Part shown: positions 17,901 through 27,732 of the stretch, piece by piece
Numbering within the stretch: position 1 is the first letter of the stretch
Layout: the number at the start of each line of letters is the position of its first letter
NCBI GenBank assembly: GCA_001661245.1
Contig: KV454013.1
Location: 83,005 to 147,004 of the forward strand
Length of the DNA stretch: 64,000 nt
From: Pachysolen tannophilus NRRL Y-2460
Taxonomy: Eukaryota > Ascomycota > Pichiomycetes > Alaninales > Pachysolenaceae
Reading direction: 5' to 3'
The notes under the pieces: generated by a model
Database searches by the model: none
Seen by the model: the letters and a program-made list of their open reading frames with translations, nothing else
What the model was told of the DNA's origin: nothing
Translations under genes and position numbers: made by a program

Positions 17901-18914
17901 ATGATAAATTTCATTAACGAAGTTATGGAAATTGTTGAAAGTTGTAATGTTACTTTAAAGCAAATTATTGATCCTACTATGTGGGATATTTTCAAGATGA
18001 CTTTAAATGCTTTGGATATTAGTGGAGTGGAATTTTGTGATGTTTTGCCATTTTTAGAGAGTTGTATTAATTATGGATTTAAGGGGAAATCTATTAACGA
18101 TGAAGCAGTTCAACTTTTAATTGTTCATACTTTAAAGATTTTAAACAATTGCTTTTCAGGTGTTTCTGATTTATCGGTAATTGAATTCTGTTATGATATA
18201 TTGTATAAGGTAATATTAACAGTTGATGATGTTAATAGAATTTTGCCCGAGATTTTGAAAAGTACTAACGGAACATTTAATGAGTTGGGCGGGGTTGATG
18301 CAGATTTACAAGAAGATTGTACGAAAACTTATTTAAAAGTTGGATTGTGTTCGATATATAGGTTTCCGGAAGATACATTTAAGGTATTAGGTGATGAAGA
18401 ATCTAGTAAATTGATGGAATTATGGTTTAATAACAGTGATTCGACATTGAAAACGTTTTTCGATAACAAATTACAAATAATGGCATTGATAAATTTGCTA
18501 AAAGTGCATTATAGTGGGAATACATTACCACCAACTATTTCCCAATCTATTCCTACAGTTAGACAAAAGGTAATCAAATTAATTGAAAATCTACCACAAC
18601 TATTATCCAAACAGCAAGAGTTGATGAAAAACACAATAACTAACAAGGCTCAAAAGGATAGAGGTATTGAAGATTTCGAATCAGAACAAGATTACATAAA
18701 TTTCCAAAATGAGGAATTTCTTGAATACGATGAACTGGAAGAATTAGATTTGTTAAAAGACGTATTACTCGATAATGTAAATGTTTATACCGAATTTGTC
18801 GACAACTTTTTAAAAGTGGGCGATGTTTATAACAAGTTCATGGAAGGTATTAATGATCAGGAATCGATTTCTGTCATTAATGATTGCATCACACTTGTTG
18901 GAGGTAATAAGTAG
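17901..18914 (+). CDS. SXM1: C-terminal half of an Sxm1/Nmd5 (importin-7 type) karyopherin
   Basis: This 337-residue ORF matches only the C-terminal third of importin-7-family karyopherins. [20 protein letters not shown], followed by [14 protein letters not shown], corresponds to the family segment [34 protein letters not shown]-type and [19 protein letters not shown]-type blocks correspond to the conserved acidic end. It begins exactly where the N-terminal half on the opposite strand (19057-21087) stops. There are no internal stops, and the frame is open 24 codons upstream of the ATG. It lacks the Ran-binding N-terminal HEAT repeats, so alone it should not work as a transport receptor. It may be a product of inversion, still expressed from new upstream sequence, or a young relic. 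Sxm1 versus Nmd5 is not certain. Confidence 0.75.
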   Translation: [337 protein letters not shown]

Positions 18915-19056
18915 AATTTATATTCCTTTTTGTCTTTTTTTTTTTTTTTTTTTTTTTTCTATTATTCTATAATCAAACAAATGACTTTCCTTTATTTTCA
19001 TCAATAAAACATCTTCACGGAATTTGTTCATATAGCAAACTGAAAAATCTTCTCCG
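18915..19056. other. Convergent gap between the two importin halves, with poly(T) tract
   Basis: These 142 bp hold a T tract of about 25 (18937-18958), probably the original 3' untranslated sequence of the C-terminal half. The segment CTTCTCCGTCA follows, next to the stop codon of the N-terminal half. The right inversion breakpoint should lie at or within a few bases of 19057-19062. Confidence 0.5.
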
Positions 19057-21087
19057 TCATACAATAACTATTTCAATCGAAGGTGCAAATTGTTGTAATA
19101 ATTTGGAAGTTATATCCTTTGATGATGTCATTGATAAAATCATTGTGGTCATAGTTGACAATAAGCCTATAGCCTGGTATTCTTTATTAATATCATCAGT
19201 CAAATTATGGTTTTCTAATAACTCAGTAGCGATTTTAATAAACTGAGCGTTCAAATTACTTGCTATTTGGACTGCAAATGGCTCTAATTGTAAGGCAAAC
19301 TGATCAACAAATTCATCCATTATATCATTGATGATATCAAACTCATGATTATCAGATAAATACAATAATTTTTCCATTATAGATGTAATATGTTCAGAAA
19401 TTGCCTCTTTAACATTTGGTTCGGTAATTAAATTACTTAAAGCATCTACAGCACATACTTGTAAAGGCATACAATCTTGATTTTGGAAACATGTTAAACA
19501 TCCTTGATAAACCGACAATAATACATTCATGTCCTTATATTGATAGGTAAACCTTGCAATAGTGTCACATGCTCTTGTACTTAAAAATTTAAATCTATTT
19601 TGTGGAGATAATTCTGGAACAATAAAAGAATTAATGAGCTGATCCACTTGATTAGAAACTGGTGAAGATTTTTTATCGATTTTAAAAGATATAGTGGATA
19701 ATATTCTTAATGCACCTTCAACTTCTTTAGCAATTTCAACATCATCCATAGATGCTGATCTTTTCGTAAATACATTATTCAATAAATTTAAAACACTATT
19801 GATGATGACTGGGAATCTTTTAAAGCATAAGCTAAATAGCAAATTAATAGAAGCAACATCCGATGTTTTGAAATCTTTATTCATGTCAAAAAATCTTCTA
19901 AAATATTCTTCTGGATCATCTTCAAATAATTCTATAGTTTCATTAGTAGCACATAAAGATTTAAATAAAACATGTTCCAATATACCATCAAATTTCGGTT
20001 GAATCAATTGCCAAGATTCATCAATTCCACAACATTGGTCTATAAATGAAATTAAATGATAAAGACAACTTTCAGTATACAATCTTTTCCCTTGAGACCA
20101 TTCTGCAATCAGTTGCCAATAAATATTTAAAATTTCTGGTACAAAATGACTACTAAAAATTTTAGTAAATTCTGAATCTTTTATAGTTGTTGACATTCCA
20201 CCTCCAAACTTAGCTTGTAATCTATGTAAATTTGCAAAAGACCATTTTAAACATTTCAGTTTTTTATTATTATTTCTTTCTATTTCATCCAAAGAATTTA
20301 ATTCTTGTAAATTATTTGAATCAATAATCAGTAAATGAAATTGAACCCATTTACTTAGATTATTTAAATTATTGATAAAATATGGTGATAATTCTAAAAA
20401 AGTGGAATATTTAAAAATTTTTAATAGCAAATACAACATTTCGCTATATATATTAGAATTTGTATTATTATTATTTGAATTTATTTCACCATTATTTCCA
20501 GTAAAAGATGAAATTAAAGGTTCTGCAATTGCTGTTAAAACTGGGAAACTTTTTTCTACTACTTCATTTAATAATTTTCTATCTTCATTTAAAGACCATC
20601 TTTTCGATTTTGTTATTTCATAAATCAATAATAAACCTGTATAAACATGATCTTGTTGTTTTTGTTCCCTTACTAAACTTAATGCTAAATCACAAAGTTC
20701 TGGCCATTCTTCAATTACCAAAATATGATACAACGCAGTAGTCAATTGTTGCCTAATCTGTTGATCATTACAACTAATTAATATTGAATTAACCAAATTT
20801 TCTCTTATAGATTTTTTTTCATCGGGACTAATAACTAAAATCTTATTATTCCTATTCTTACTAGTATCTAAATGCATCCAATTTTGAATCACCTTGTTTT
20901 TAAAATAAATTGATGAAGAAGCCCTAGTCTGCTTTGAAGATTGTACATCAATAGATAATCCTAATAATAAATTTAAAAAATTTGGCTCATTTTCAAAAAT
21001 AGCCAACTTTAATTCACTTTGTTTTCTAACATCTTGGCTAGGAGAAAGCGTACCTTCCAAAGACTCAACAATCACTGACGAATCCAT
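19057..21087 (-). CDS. SXM1: N-terminal two-thirds of an Sxm1/Nmd5 (importin-7 type) karyopherin
   Basis: Sxm1 (Kap108) and Nmd5 (Kap119) import RNA-binding and transcription factors. The 676-residue ORF starts like an importin-beta N-terminal domain (SLEGTLSPSQDVRKQSELKL, then SIYFKNKVIQNW, about residues 9-70). It continues through family HEAT repeats, including FDDPEEYFRRFFDMN-type sequence (EDDPEEYFRRFFDMNKDFKT), which I associate with Sxm1. It stops abruptly at DITSKLLQQFAPSIEIVIV. In the family this position is followed by the segment present as the + strand ORF 17901-18914. Together the halves make 1013 residues, the full family length (Sxm1 about 944, Nmd5 about 1048 in S. cerevisiae). 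The start ATG at 21087 is clear. Confidence 0.85.
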   Translation of the reverse strand: MDSSVIVESLEGTLSPSQDVRKQSELKLAIFENEPNFLNLLLGLSIDVQSSKQTRASSSIYFKNKVIQNWMHLDTSKNRNNKILVISPDEKKSIRENLVNSILISCNDQQIRQQLTTALYHILVIEEWPELCDLALSLVREQKQQDHVYTGLLLIYEITKSKRWSLNEDRKLLNEVVEKSFPVLTAIAEPLISSFTGNNGEINSNNNNTNSNIYSEMLYLLLKIFKYSTFLELSPYFINNLNNLSKWVQFHLLIIDSNNLQELNSLDEIERNNNKKLKCLKWSFANLHRLQAKFGGGMSTTIKDSEFTKIFSSHFVPEILNIYWQLIAEWSQGKRLYTESCLYHLISFIDQCCGIDESWQLIQPKFDGILEHVLFKSLCATNETIELFEDDPEEYFRRFFDMNKDFKTSDVASINLLFSLCFKRFPVIINSVLNLLNNVFTKRSASMDDVEIAKEVEGALRILSTISFKIDKKSSPVSNQVDQLINSFIVPELSPQNRFKFLSTRACDTIARFTYQYKDMNVLLSVYQGCLTCFQNQDCMPLQVCAVDALSNLITEPNVKEAISEHITSIMEKLLYLSDNHEFDIINDIMDEFVDQFALQLEPFAVQIASNLNAQFIKIATELLENHNLTDDINKEYQAIGLLSTMTTMILSMTSSKDITSKLLQQFAPSIEIVIV

Positions 21088-21642
21088 TATTTCTTACAAT
21101 TGTACAACAAGAATAAAAACACATGCACATTCACACAACACACATATATATATATATATCGATATATCAATATATATGAATTTTCTTTTTGATTTGATTA
21201 AAGAAAGTTTCTTACCTTTAAAACATGGTATATATTTCTATGGGCGAATTTTCTTCTTCTTCTTCTTTTTTTTTCCGCTTAGAAAAATTTCAACCAAAAA
21301 TCACATCGCATTTTACTATGCGCAAGTGCGGTTGGATTTACTGGTTTTTAAAACGCACTTGTGCATATGCACTTGTTTACCGCAAAAAGTTTTATATGCG
21401 TACACTTATTTTGGAAAAATGCGCGCATTTAATTTTTGTTTTTGTTTTTGTTTGTTTACGCACTACTGTTTTGAGTGTTTCTTTTTAATCATTGATCTTA
21501 GAGATAGAACTTAGAGATCAAGTCTAAGTATATAAATAATAGTTGTTTTTTTTTTTTTTTTTATAGGTTTTTCGAAATCAAAAGAATTGGCGAGGTATTT
21601 GCTTTTTTGGAGGCATTGGCTTCTTTCGGTTAGATTGTTTAA
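21088..21642. promoter_or_regulatory. Divergent promoter SXM1-N/SMP3 with palindromic GCACTT elements
   Basis: This AT-rich 555-bp region contains an unusually GC-rich cluster at 21319-21430. AAGTGCG (21324-21330) is inverted as CGCACTT (21354-21360). A perfect 12-bp palindrome GTGCATATGCAC lies at 21361-21372, overlapped by another GCACTTG (21369-21375). Further TGCG/GCGC words follow up to GCGCGC at 21421. The density of CG dinucleotides stands out. A transcription-factor array is the likeliest reading; the factor is unknown. Confidence 0.45.
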
Positions 21643-23421
21643 ATGTTTTTTGATGCTAAAAATTCTGTTTTCAATTGGCGAAACATTTACATCTTGTCGG
21701 TTCCACTGAGATTTTTTTTCGCATTACAACCATCTTATTTACACCCAGATGAGCATTTCCAAAATTTTGAAGTCTTAACTAATAGTTTGTTAAAATATAA
21801 TACTAATGTGCCGTGGGAATTCTGGGAGGATTCACCAGCTCGTTCGGTTTTACCGTTATTGATCCATTATGGTCCTGTATTAGGTTTGATCAGGTTTTTC
21901 AAATTGGATGTGGATCCTATTATAATTTATTATATTCATAGATTTATCTTTTGTTTTATATCATGGATCGTTACTGATTGGTGTATTTATAGGATTATGC
22001 CTACAAAGCAGGAAAGAATTAAGACCATATATTTCAATAGTGTGAATTATATAAGTTTATGTTATCAATCTCATTGTTTTAGTAACTCGGTGGAAACTTG
22101 GTATTTATTATTAACTTTAGTTATTATAGAAAATTTTAGAAATACACTTGAAGTATTTGATAAACTGAATAATGAACATAAAAAAATTTTAATTTCACAA
22201 AATTTGAAACAAAGTATTTACTTGGGAGTGTTAATAGCTATAGGATTATTGAATAGAATTACATTTTTAAGTTGGCTTATTTTCCCAAGTATTTTTCTTT
22301 TAAAATTTTGGTTCACAATTTCTTTAAAAAGTTTTATAATAACTTTTTCATCATTTTCATTAACAATTTTAATTGGAATTCTGACTGATATTTGGTGGTT
22401 CAATAAAGATAATATAGTTTATGAATTAATAATTCCTAACTTACATGAATTTTATACATCTTTCAATTATCTCTATTTAATCAATATTTTAAGAAAATTG
22501 GTGGAATTTAGTATACCCGATTATACAAATCAGCGAGCATCTATAATACCAATAGTTAATAACTTTGCTTATAATTTAAATAAGGACAATTTAATTAAAC
22601 ATGGTTTACATTCTAAATTCAATCATATTTTAACAAATATTCCATTAATTTTTGGACCTTCATTAATATTAATTATTTTCCAAAAATCATATCTTAGGAC
22701 AACCCCATTTTTAAGTTTAATAAGTGGTTTATCATTTCTAAGTTTAATCCCACATCAAGAATTAAGATTCCTAATGCCATTAGTGCCCTTGGGGTGTGCA
22801 TGTATTAATTTATACATTTCCAATAAAGATAAACAAGAGAATACTAATTTTTTCAATTTAAAACTGAATTTCATTAAGTGGATACTTAAAGCAACAATTT
22901 TTTTCAATTTAATCATGTCAATATTGATGGGAATATTTCATCAAGGTGGTGTTATTCCAACTTTAGAATTTTTACACAATAATAAAAATAATATTATATC
23001 TGTATATTGGAGAACATATAATCCTCCATCTTGGCTATTGGGAGATGAAACCCTTAAAATATATCAAAATTTTTCTGATTTAGGAGAAAATAGATCTCAA
23101 AAATTGTATGAATTCATTGATAATATTTCTTCTTCTTCTATTGAAAATAATTACCTTATAGATTCTATGGGAATAGATAGCGAACTGATAATTAAGAGTT
23201 TACAGAAACTTTTGGTAAAGGGAAATACAAATGACATAATTTTTGTTGCACCTATTGCATCATTTAATAATCATTTCAAAGATAATAATCATGGCCTAAA
23301 TTTTACTCAAGAATTTAGTTCTATCTTGCATTATGATTTTGATCATTTTGATGAATTTGAAGAATATGGCTACAAAGTGTTTATACCAGGTATTGGTGCT
23401 TGGAAAGTTGAATTACTATAA
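21643..23421 (+). CDS. SMP3: Smp3, GPI-anchor alpha-1,2-mannosyltransferase IV
   Basis: Smp3 (PIG-Z) adds the fourth mannose to the GPI precursor in the ER membrane, using dolichol-phosphate mannose. The 592-residue multi-span protein carries the GT22 signature HPDEHFQNFEV (His34-Pro-Asp-Glu-His38) in the first lumenal loop. FWEDSPARSVLPLLIHYGP follows, then about eight to nine hydrophobic segments. Near 360-385, PHQELRFLMPLVPLGC matches the family HQE-RFL-P motif. It is a little longer than S. cerevisiae Smp3 (516). Gpi10 and Alg9/12 are related, but the N-terminal block fits Smp3 best. Convergent with RPT3. Confidence 0.9.
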   Translation: MFFDAKNSVFNWRNIYILSVPLRFFFALQPSYLHPDEHFQNFEVLTNSLLKYNTNVPWEFWEDSPARSVLPLLIHYGPVLGLIRFFKLDVDPIIIYYIHRFIFCFISWIVTDWCIYRIMPTKQERIKTIYFNSVNYISLCYQSHCFSNSVETWYLLLTLVIIENFRNTLEVFDKLNNEHKKILISQNLKQSIYLGVLIAIGLLNRITFLSWLIFPSIFLLKFWFTISLKSFIITFSSFSLTILIGILTDIWWFNKDNIVYELIIPNLHEFYTSFNYLYLINILRKLVEFSIPDYTNQRASIIPIVNNFAYNLNKDNLIKHGLHSKFNHILTNIPLIFGPSLILIIFQKSYLRTTPFLSLISGLSFLSLIPHQELRFLMPLVPLGCACINLYISNKDKQENTNFFNLKLNFIKWILKATIFFNLIMSILMGIFHQGGVIPTLEFLHNNKNNIISVYWRTYNPPSWLLGDETLKIYQNFSDLGENRSQKLYEFIDNISSSSIENNYLIDSMGIDSELIIKSLQKLLVKGNTNDIIFVAPIASFNNHFKDNNHGLNFTQEFSSILHYDFDHFDEFEEYGYKVFIPGIGAWKVELL

Positions 23422-23655
23422 TAAATATTAATTAAAACTGATTTCATTTTCCGTTTTCTTTTTTGTTTTAAAAAAAATTTTTTTTTTTTTTTGTTTTGTT
23501 TATTTAAGACCAATATAATAAAAGACAAATAAATTAGATGGAAATTTTATTTTAAAATGAAAAATTCAAGTCAAAAACAAAAAAGAAAAAAAAAAAAAGA
23601 TAAGATGAAATATAAAAATTAAGTAATTTTTTTTTTTTTTTTTTTGATGATTTGA

Positions 23656-24942
23656 TTATTTATAAAAATCAAACTTATCGACATCGCTACCTGTTTTAAC
23701 TTGACTAGTATAAGCTTCTTCTAAATCATTTTGTAATATGACATATCTATTTTTCCTAACAGCTCTTAATCCAGCTTCTTGCATGATTGCAGCAATGACT
23801 GCACCACTTACTGCGTCATTTCTAATGATTAAACTATCCAAATCACATTCAGGAGCCAATGACATATTTGCAGCAATAGTTGCAAAAATTAATCTTCTTT
23901 CTCTTCTATCTTTTAAATTTGGGAATTCAATTTTTCTATCCAATCTACCTGGTCTTAATAAAGCAGGATCTAAAGTATCAGCTCTATTTGTAGCCATAAT
24001 TACTTTAACATTTGTTGATTGTTCAAATCCATCCATTTGTGTCAATAATTCTATCAAGATTCTTTGAACTTCTCTATCTGCACCAGTTTGAGCATCAAAT
24101 CTTTTTGTTGCTATAGCATCAACTTCATCAATGAATATAATTGAAGGAGCATTTTCTCTTGCTAATCTAAATACATCTCTAACCATTCTTGGACCTTCAC
24201 CAAGATATTTCTGGACAAATTCAGAACCAACAACTCTAATAAATGAAGCACTTGAAGAATTTGCAACTGCTTTAACTAACATTGTCTTACCTGTACCTGG
24301 AGGACCATATAATAATACACCTCTTGGAGGATCTATACCAATTTGTTTATATAAATCTGCTTGTACTAATGGTAATTCAACAGCTTCTCTAATTTCTTGT
24401 TTTTGCATATCCAAACCACCAATATCATTATAAGTAACATCTGGTTTTTCATCTTCACCAACTATTGAAATTGAAGAATCAGCTTCTGGCGGTAATATAG
24501 CAACTAAAGCATTTGAATGTCTATGTAATGCAACAGAAGAAGAAGGTTTTAATAATTCCCTATCCAATGTTGAAAGAATTCTAACCACATAATTCGAACC
24601 TGTAGTAGATGAAACAATACCTGTATGTTGATCAATTGGTTCTAAAAATTGCCCTATAACCAATGGAACAGATTGAATTCTTTTAACTTCTTCTTGAGCT
24701 CTAATTAATTCTCTTTTTAAATGACGTTGTTCATCTTTAATATAATCCTCTTGTAACTCAATCAAATCTAACTCTTTTTCCAACTTCTTCAACTTCAAAT
24801 AAACATCACCATTCAAATCTTGTTGTTGTAATTGTTGTTGTTGTTGATCTTGTAAAGAAAAATTCGATTTCTTATTAAGTAAAGAATCACTCTTATTTAT
24901 TAAATCAGAATCCCCAGATGCAGAAATTCCTAACTCTTCCAT
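23656..24942 (-). CDS. RPT3: Rpt3, 26S proteasome regulatory-particle ATPase
   Basis: Rpt3 is one of six AAA ATPases of the 19S base that unfold substrates and open the 20S gate. The 428-residue protein has an N-terminal coiled coil ([20 protein letters not shown]) and an OB domain. The AAA module carries Walker A GPPGTGKT near residues 213-220, Walker [12 protein letters not shown] near 268-278 and arginine-finger/SRH sequence [20 protein letters not shown]. It ends FDFYK, the HbYX-type tail (hydrophobic-Tyr-X) that docks into the 20S alpha ring. A Gln-rich stretch near residues 33-44 is encoded by TTG/CAA repeats. Divergent from RIO1; a PACE-like GGTGGCC lies upstream. Confidence 0.98.
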   Translation of the reverse strand: MEELGISASGDSDLINKSDSLLNKKSNFSLQDQQQQQLQQQDLNGDVYLKLKKLEKELDLIELQEDYIKDEQRHLKRELIRAQEEVKRIQSVPLVIGQFLEPIDQHTGIVSSTTGSNYVVRILSTLDRELLKPSSSVALHRHSNALVAILPPEADSSISIVGEDEKPDVTYNDIGGLDMQKQEIREAVELPLVQADLYKQIGIDPPRGVLLYGPPGTGKTMLVKAVANSSSASFIRVVGSEFVQKYLGEGPRMVRDVFRLARENAPSIIFIDEVDAIATKRFDAQTGADREVQRILIELLTQMDGFEQSTNVKVIMATNRADTLDPALLRPGRLDRKIEFPNLKDRRERRLIFATIAANMSLAPECDLDSLIIRNDAVSGAVIAAIMQEAGLRAVRKNRYVILQNDLEEAYTSQVKTGSDVDKFDFYK

Positions 24943-25352
24943 AATTTACAACTTCAATACTAAAAACTCAACCCAATAAAAAAAAACACACCAATTACGA
25001 AAAATTCCAAATCTTTATTAAATATCTCAACTAAAATTTTCCAATTTATAACTTCTAATTCAATTAATAATATATTATATAATTTATAATTTATATTCTT
25101 GTTTTTGTTATTTTGGCCACCGATTTTTTCTTTAATCAAAGAAAATCATCATCATCACCAGAAAAGTCGTCTTCAGAAAATCAAATTTCCCAAAACGGGT
25201 TTTGTTAGTGAAGAGAAAAAATTTTTTAAAGAAACCATAATAAAAAGAAGAAGAAGAAGAGAAGATGATGATAAAGAGATGATAAAGTGATGAGATAAAG
25301 ATAATTTGGCGGTATTTATTGATTGCTGGGATATTGAGTTTTTAAAGAGGTT
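24943..25352. promoter_or_regulatory. RPT3/RIO1 divergent promoter with PACE-like, RRPE and PAC-like elements
   Basis: For RPT3, the - strand reads GGTGGCCAAA at 25112-25121, one inserted base away from the proteasome-associated control element GGTGGCAAA bound by Rpn4. For RIO1, an RRPE-like AAAAATTTTTT (25216-25227) is followed by GATGAGAT (25289-25296), the PAC core, 57 bp before the ATG. RRPE plus PAC is the standard signature of yeast ribosome-biogenesis genes. An (AAG)n run lies between them. The match to RIO1's function is good; the PACE call is weaker. Confidence 0.5.
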
Positions 25353-26729
25353 ATGGGGTCGAGGTTAGTGTTGCGAGATGATTTGAAAGAGAAGGAGACG
25401 ATTACTGAAAAATACGGGAAGTATGTGAATAATGATAAGCAAAAAAGTGTAAAGACAATAAATGATAAGGCTAATAGAGCTACAGTTGATCAAGTATTAG
25501 ATCCAAGGACTATTCGATTTGTTAAGAAACTTTTCAGTAATGGGCTTATTACTGAGATGAATGGTACGATTTCTACTGGGAAAGAGGCTAATGTTTATCA
25601 TTGTTATAATAAAGATACTAATATTGAATATGCTCTTAAAATTTATAAAACTTCTATATTAGTTTTCAAAGATAGAAGTAGATATATTGCTAATGAATAT
25701 AGATTTCAAAATAATACATCTACTAATCCAAGAAAAATGATTAAACTTTGGGCTGAAAAGGAATTTAGAAATTTGAATAGGTTATATGCAAATAATATTC
25801 CATGTCCAAAACCAATAGAATTAAAATCTCATGCTTTATTAATGGAATATCTAACAAAGGGAAATCATGAACCTTCACCAAAATTAAAAGATTATGATTT
25901 TAAAAATTTAGATCAAATTATCTTTTTTTATCATCAAATGATCATTTATATGAGAAGAATGTTTCAAGAATGTAAATTAGTTCATGCAGATTTATCAGAA
26001 TATAATTCAATAATTCATAATGGAAAACTTTATATTATTGATGTTTCACAATCAGTTGAACCAGAACATCCAATGTCTTTAGATTTTTTAAGAATGGATA
26101 TTAAAAATATAAATGATTTTTTCACTAAAAAAGGTTTAAAAGATATTGCAATAATAAGTGAAAAATCTATTTTCCAATTTATAATTCAAGATATTAAAAA
26201 TTTTAATAATTTTAATAATTCAATAGATTTTAAAAATATAATTTCTTTAGAAAAAGAATATTTTAAAATATTGGAAAATTTACCAATAAAATCATCTTCT
26301 TATAAAGATGATTTAGAAGATGAAATTTTTAGATCTATTCATCTTGTTAGATCTTTAAATCATTTAGAAGAAAGAGATTTTGAAGAATATTCTCAAGGAA
26401 ATATAGATACTTTGAAAAAATTATCAATCGATGTAGTTCATAGTTCAGATTCAGATTATACCGATTCAGATTCTGATACAGATTCTGACACAGATACTGA
26501 AAATCATCTTCATGATGATGATGATGATGATGAAAATCAAGAAGATTCTGCAAAAGAATCATGGGAAGAAAGACCAAAAGAATTAAAAGGTAAAAAATAT
26601 GAAGATAAAACATTTAAAAAGGAAAGAAAGAAAGAACAAAAAGATCTTGCAAGAGAAAAGAGAAAGACAAAAATGAAAAAACATGTAAAAAAGAAACTTG
26701 TTGCAAAATCCAGTTCTAATAAAAATTAA
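25353..26729 (+). CDS. RIO1: Rio1 atypical serine kinase/ATPase of 40S maturation
   Basis: Rio1 is a RIO-family kinase/ATPase acting in the last cytoplasmic steps of 40S maturation, with roles in rDNA regulation. The 458-residue protein begins with the conserved NDKANRATVDQVLDPRTIRF region. STGKEANVYH (about residues 72-81) is the P-loop, followed by the RIO flexible loop YALKIYKTSILVFKDRSRYI. The catalytic motif is VHADLSEYN (His about 211, Asp about 213), and IIDVSQSVEPEHPMSLDFLR is the metal-binding loop. The tail is acidic (Asp/Ser repeats, about 365-395) then Lys-rich (KKHVKKKLVAK), as in S. cerevisiae Rio1. PAC and RRPE motifs precede it. Confidence 0.97.
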   Translation: MGSRLVLRDDLKEKETITEKYGKYVNNDKQKSVKTINDKANRATVDQVLDPRTIRFVKKLFSNGLITEMNGTISTGKEANVYHCYNKDTNIEYALKIYKTSILVFKDRSRYIANEYRFQNNTSTNPRKMIKLWAEKEFRNLNRLYANNIPCPKPIELKSHALLMEYLTKGNHEPSPKLKDYDFKNLDQIIFFYHQMIIYMRRMFQECKLVHADLSEYNSIIHNGKLYIIDVSQSVEPEHPMSLDFLRMDIKNINDFFTKKGLKDIAIISEKSIFQFIIQDIKNFNNFNNSIDFKNIISLEKEYFKILENLPIKSSSYKDDLEDEIFRSIHLVRSLNHLEERDFEEYSQGNIDTLKKLSIDVVHSSDSDYTDSDSDTDSDTDTENHLHDDDDDDENQEDSAKESWEERPKELKGKKYEDKTFKKERKKEQKDLAREKRKTKMKKHVKKKLVAKSSSNKN

Positions 26730-26865
26730 TTCAAATAAATAACTACATAAACTTTTTCCATCAATAAAGTAAACCATTTTGTCATTGTTGTTGTTCTTGT
26801 TGGCATTTATATTATAAATTCTTTCTTATACATATCTAATAAAATAGGTAAAACTAGTTATATTT

Positions 26866-27477
26866 CTATATCAATTCTGTACTTAAATCATCTTCTATCC
26901 CATTTTGAAATTTACTTGGTAGTAACTCATCTAAAACCAACACTTTTTTCATATAATAAGCATCCTCTCCATCTTGATAATATTTATCTTCAATTGATAA
27001 AACTTCAAACAGTAAAGTATCCTTATATAAATGTAATGCAGCTCTATTGGATTTTCTAACATGTAATGAAACATATTCGGCTTTATAATTCTCTGTTAAT
27101 GAGTATAAACATTGCCTCATCAATTTTTCAGCAATCCCCATCTTTCTATAAGTCCTCATGACAGATAAAGAAGTAACATGTCCATTAGGTGGATTTTTCA
27201 GTTGAGATTCTGGATCATCATCCATTTTCCCCAAAACATAACCAACAATTTTTTCATTCTCCCTACTAATATAATTACAATCATACTTAACAACATCACT
27301 TTCATCTTCATCATTTACAGTATCGTCATATGTACAAGCAACAAATGAACCTTGAGGCCATGAAAGAAGGTGATACATATAATATTTCATCGTATAATTC
27401 TCCGGTAAATTCTGTAAATTGGTATTCTGCATTGCCTGAATATCATCAATGGTTGCTTGTCTTATTGTAATCCCCAT
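26866..27477 (-). CDS. ARD1: Ard1/Naa10, catalytic subunit of N-terminal acetyltransferase A
   Basis: Ard1 with Nat1 forms NatA, acetylating Ser/Ala/Thr/Gly N-termini co-translationally. The 203-residue GNAT-fold protein starts [20 protein letters not shown], then [20 protein letters not shown], the Naa10 substrate-site signature. It contains the acetyl-CoA-binding motif [13 protein letters not shown] (R-x-x-G-x-A) and [20 protein letters not shown]. An acidic insertion ([12 protein letters not shown]) lengthens the central loop, typical of yeast Ard1. Divergent from TRS31 by about 255 bp. Confidence 0.96.
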   Translation of the reverse strand: MGITIRQATIDDIQAMQNTNLQNLPENYTMKYYMYHLLSWPQGSFVACTYDDTVNDEDESDVVKYDCNYISRENEKIVGYVLGKMDDDPESQLKNPPNGHVTSLSVMRTYRKMGIAEKLMRQCLYSLTENYKAEYVSLHVRKSNRAALHLYKDTLLFEVLSIEDKYYQDGEDAYYMKKVLVLDELLPSKFQNGIEDDLSTELI

Positions 27478-27732
27478 CTTGTCACCAGCCTTTTCTCTCT
27501 TTAACTTATCCTATTAGTTGTTTTAAATCAATGAATATTTATCAATTTTTATCAATTTTGGTCAATTTTGATCAATTTTTTTTTTTATTTTTTCATCATC
27601 TTTTTTTCACCTGTTGTTGTGTATAATACAAATTTAAAAGAGAAACAAATTATTTATAATTATTTATATAAAGTGAAATAGATAATAATTACGAAGGTGA
27701 TTATTTTATAGAAGAGATAGAATAGATTAATC

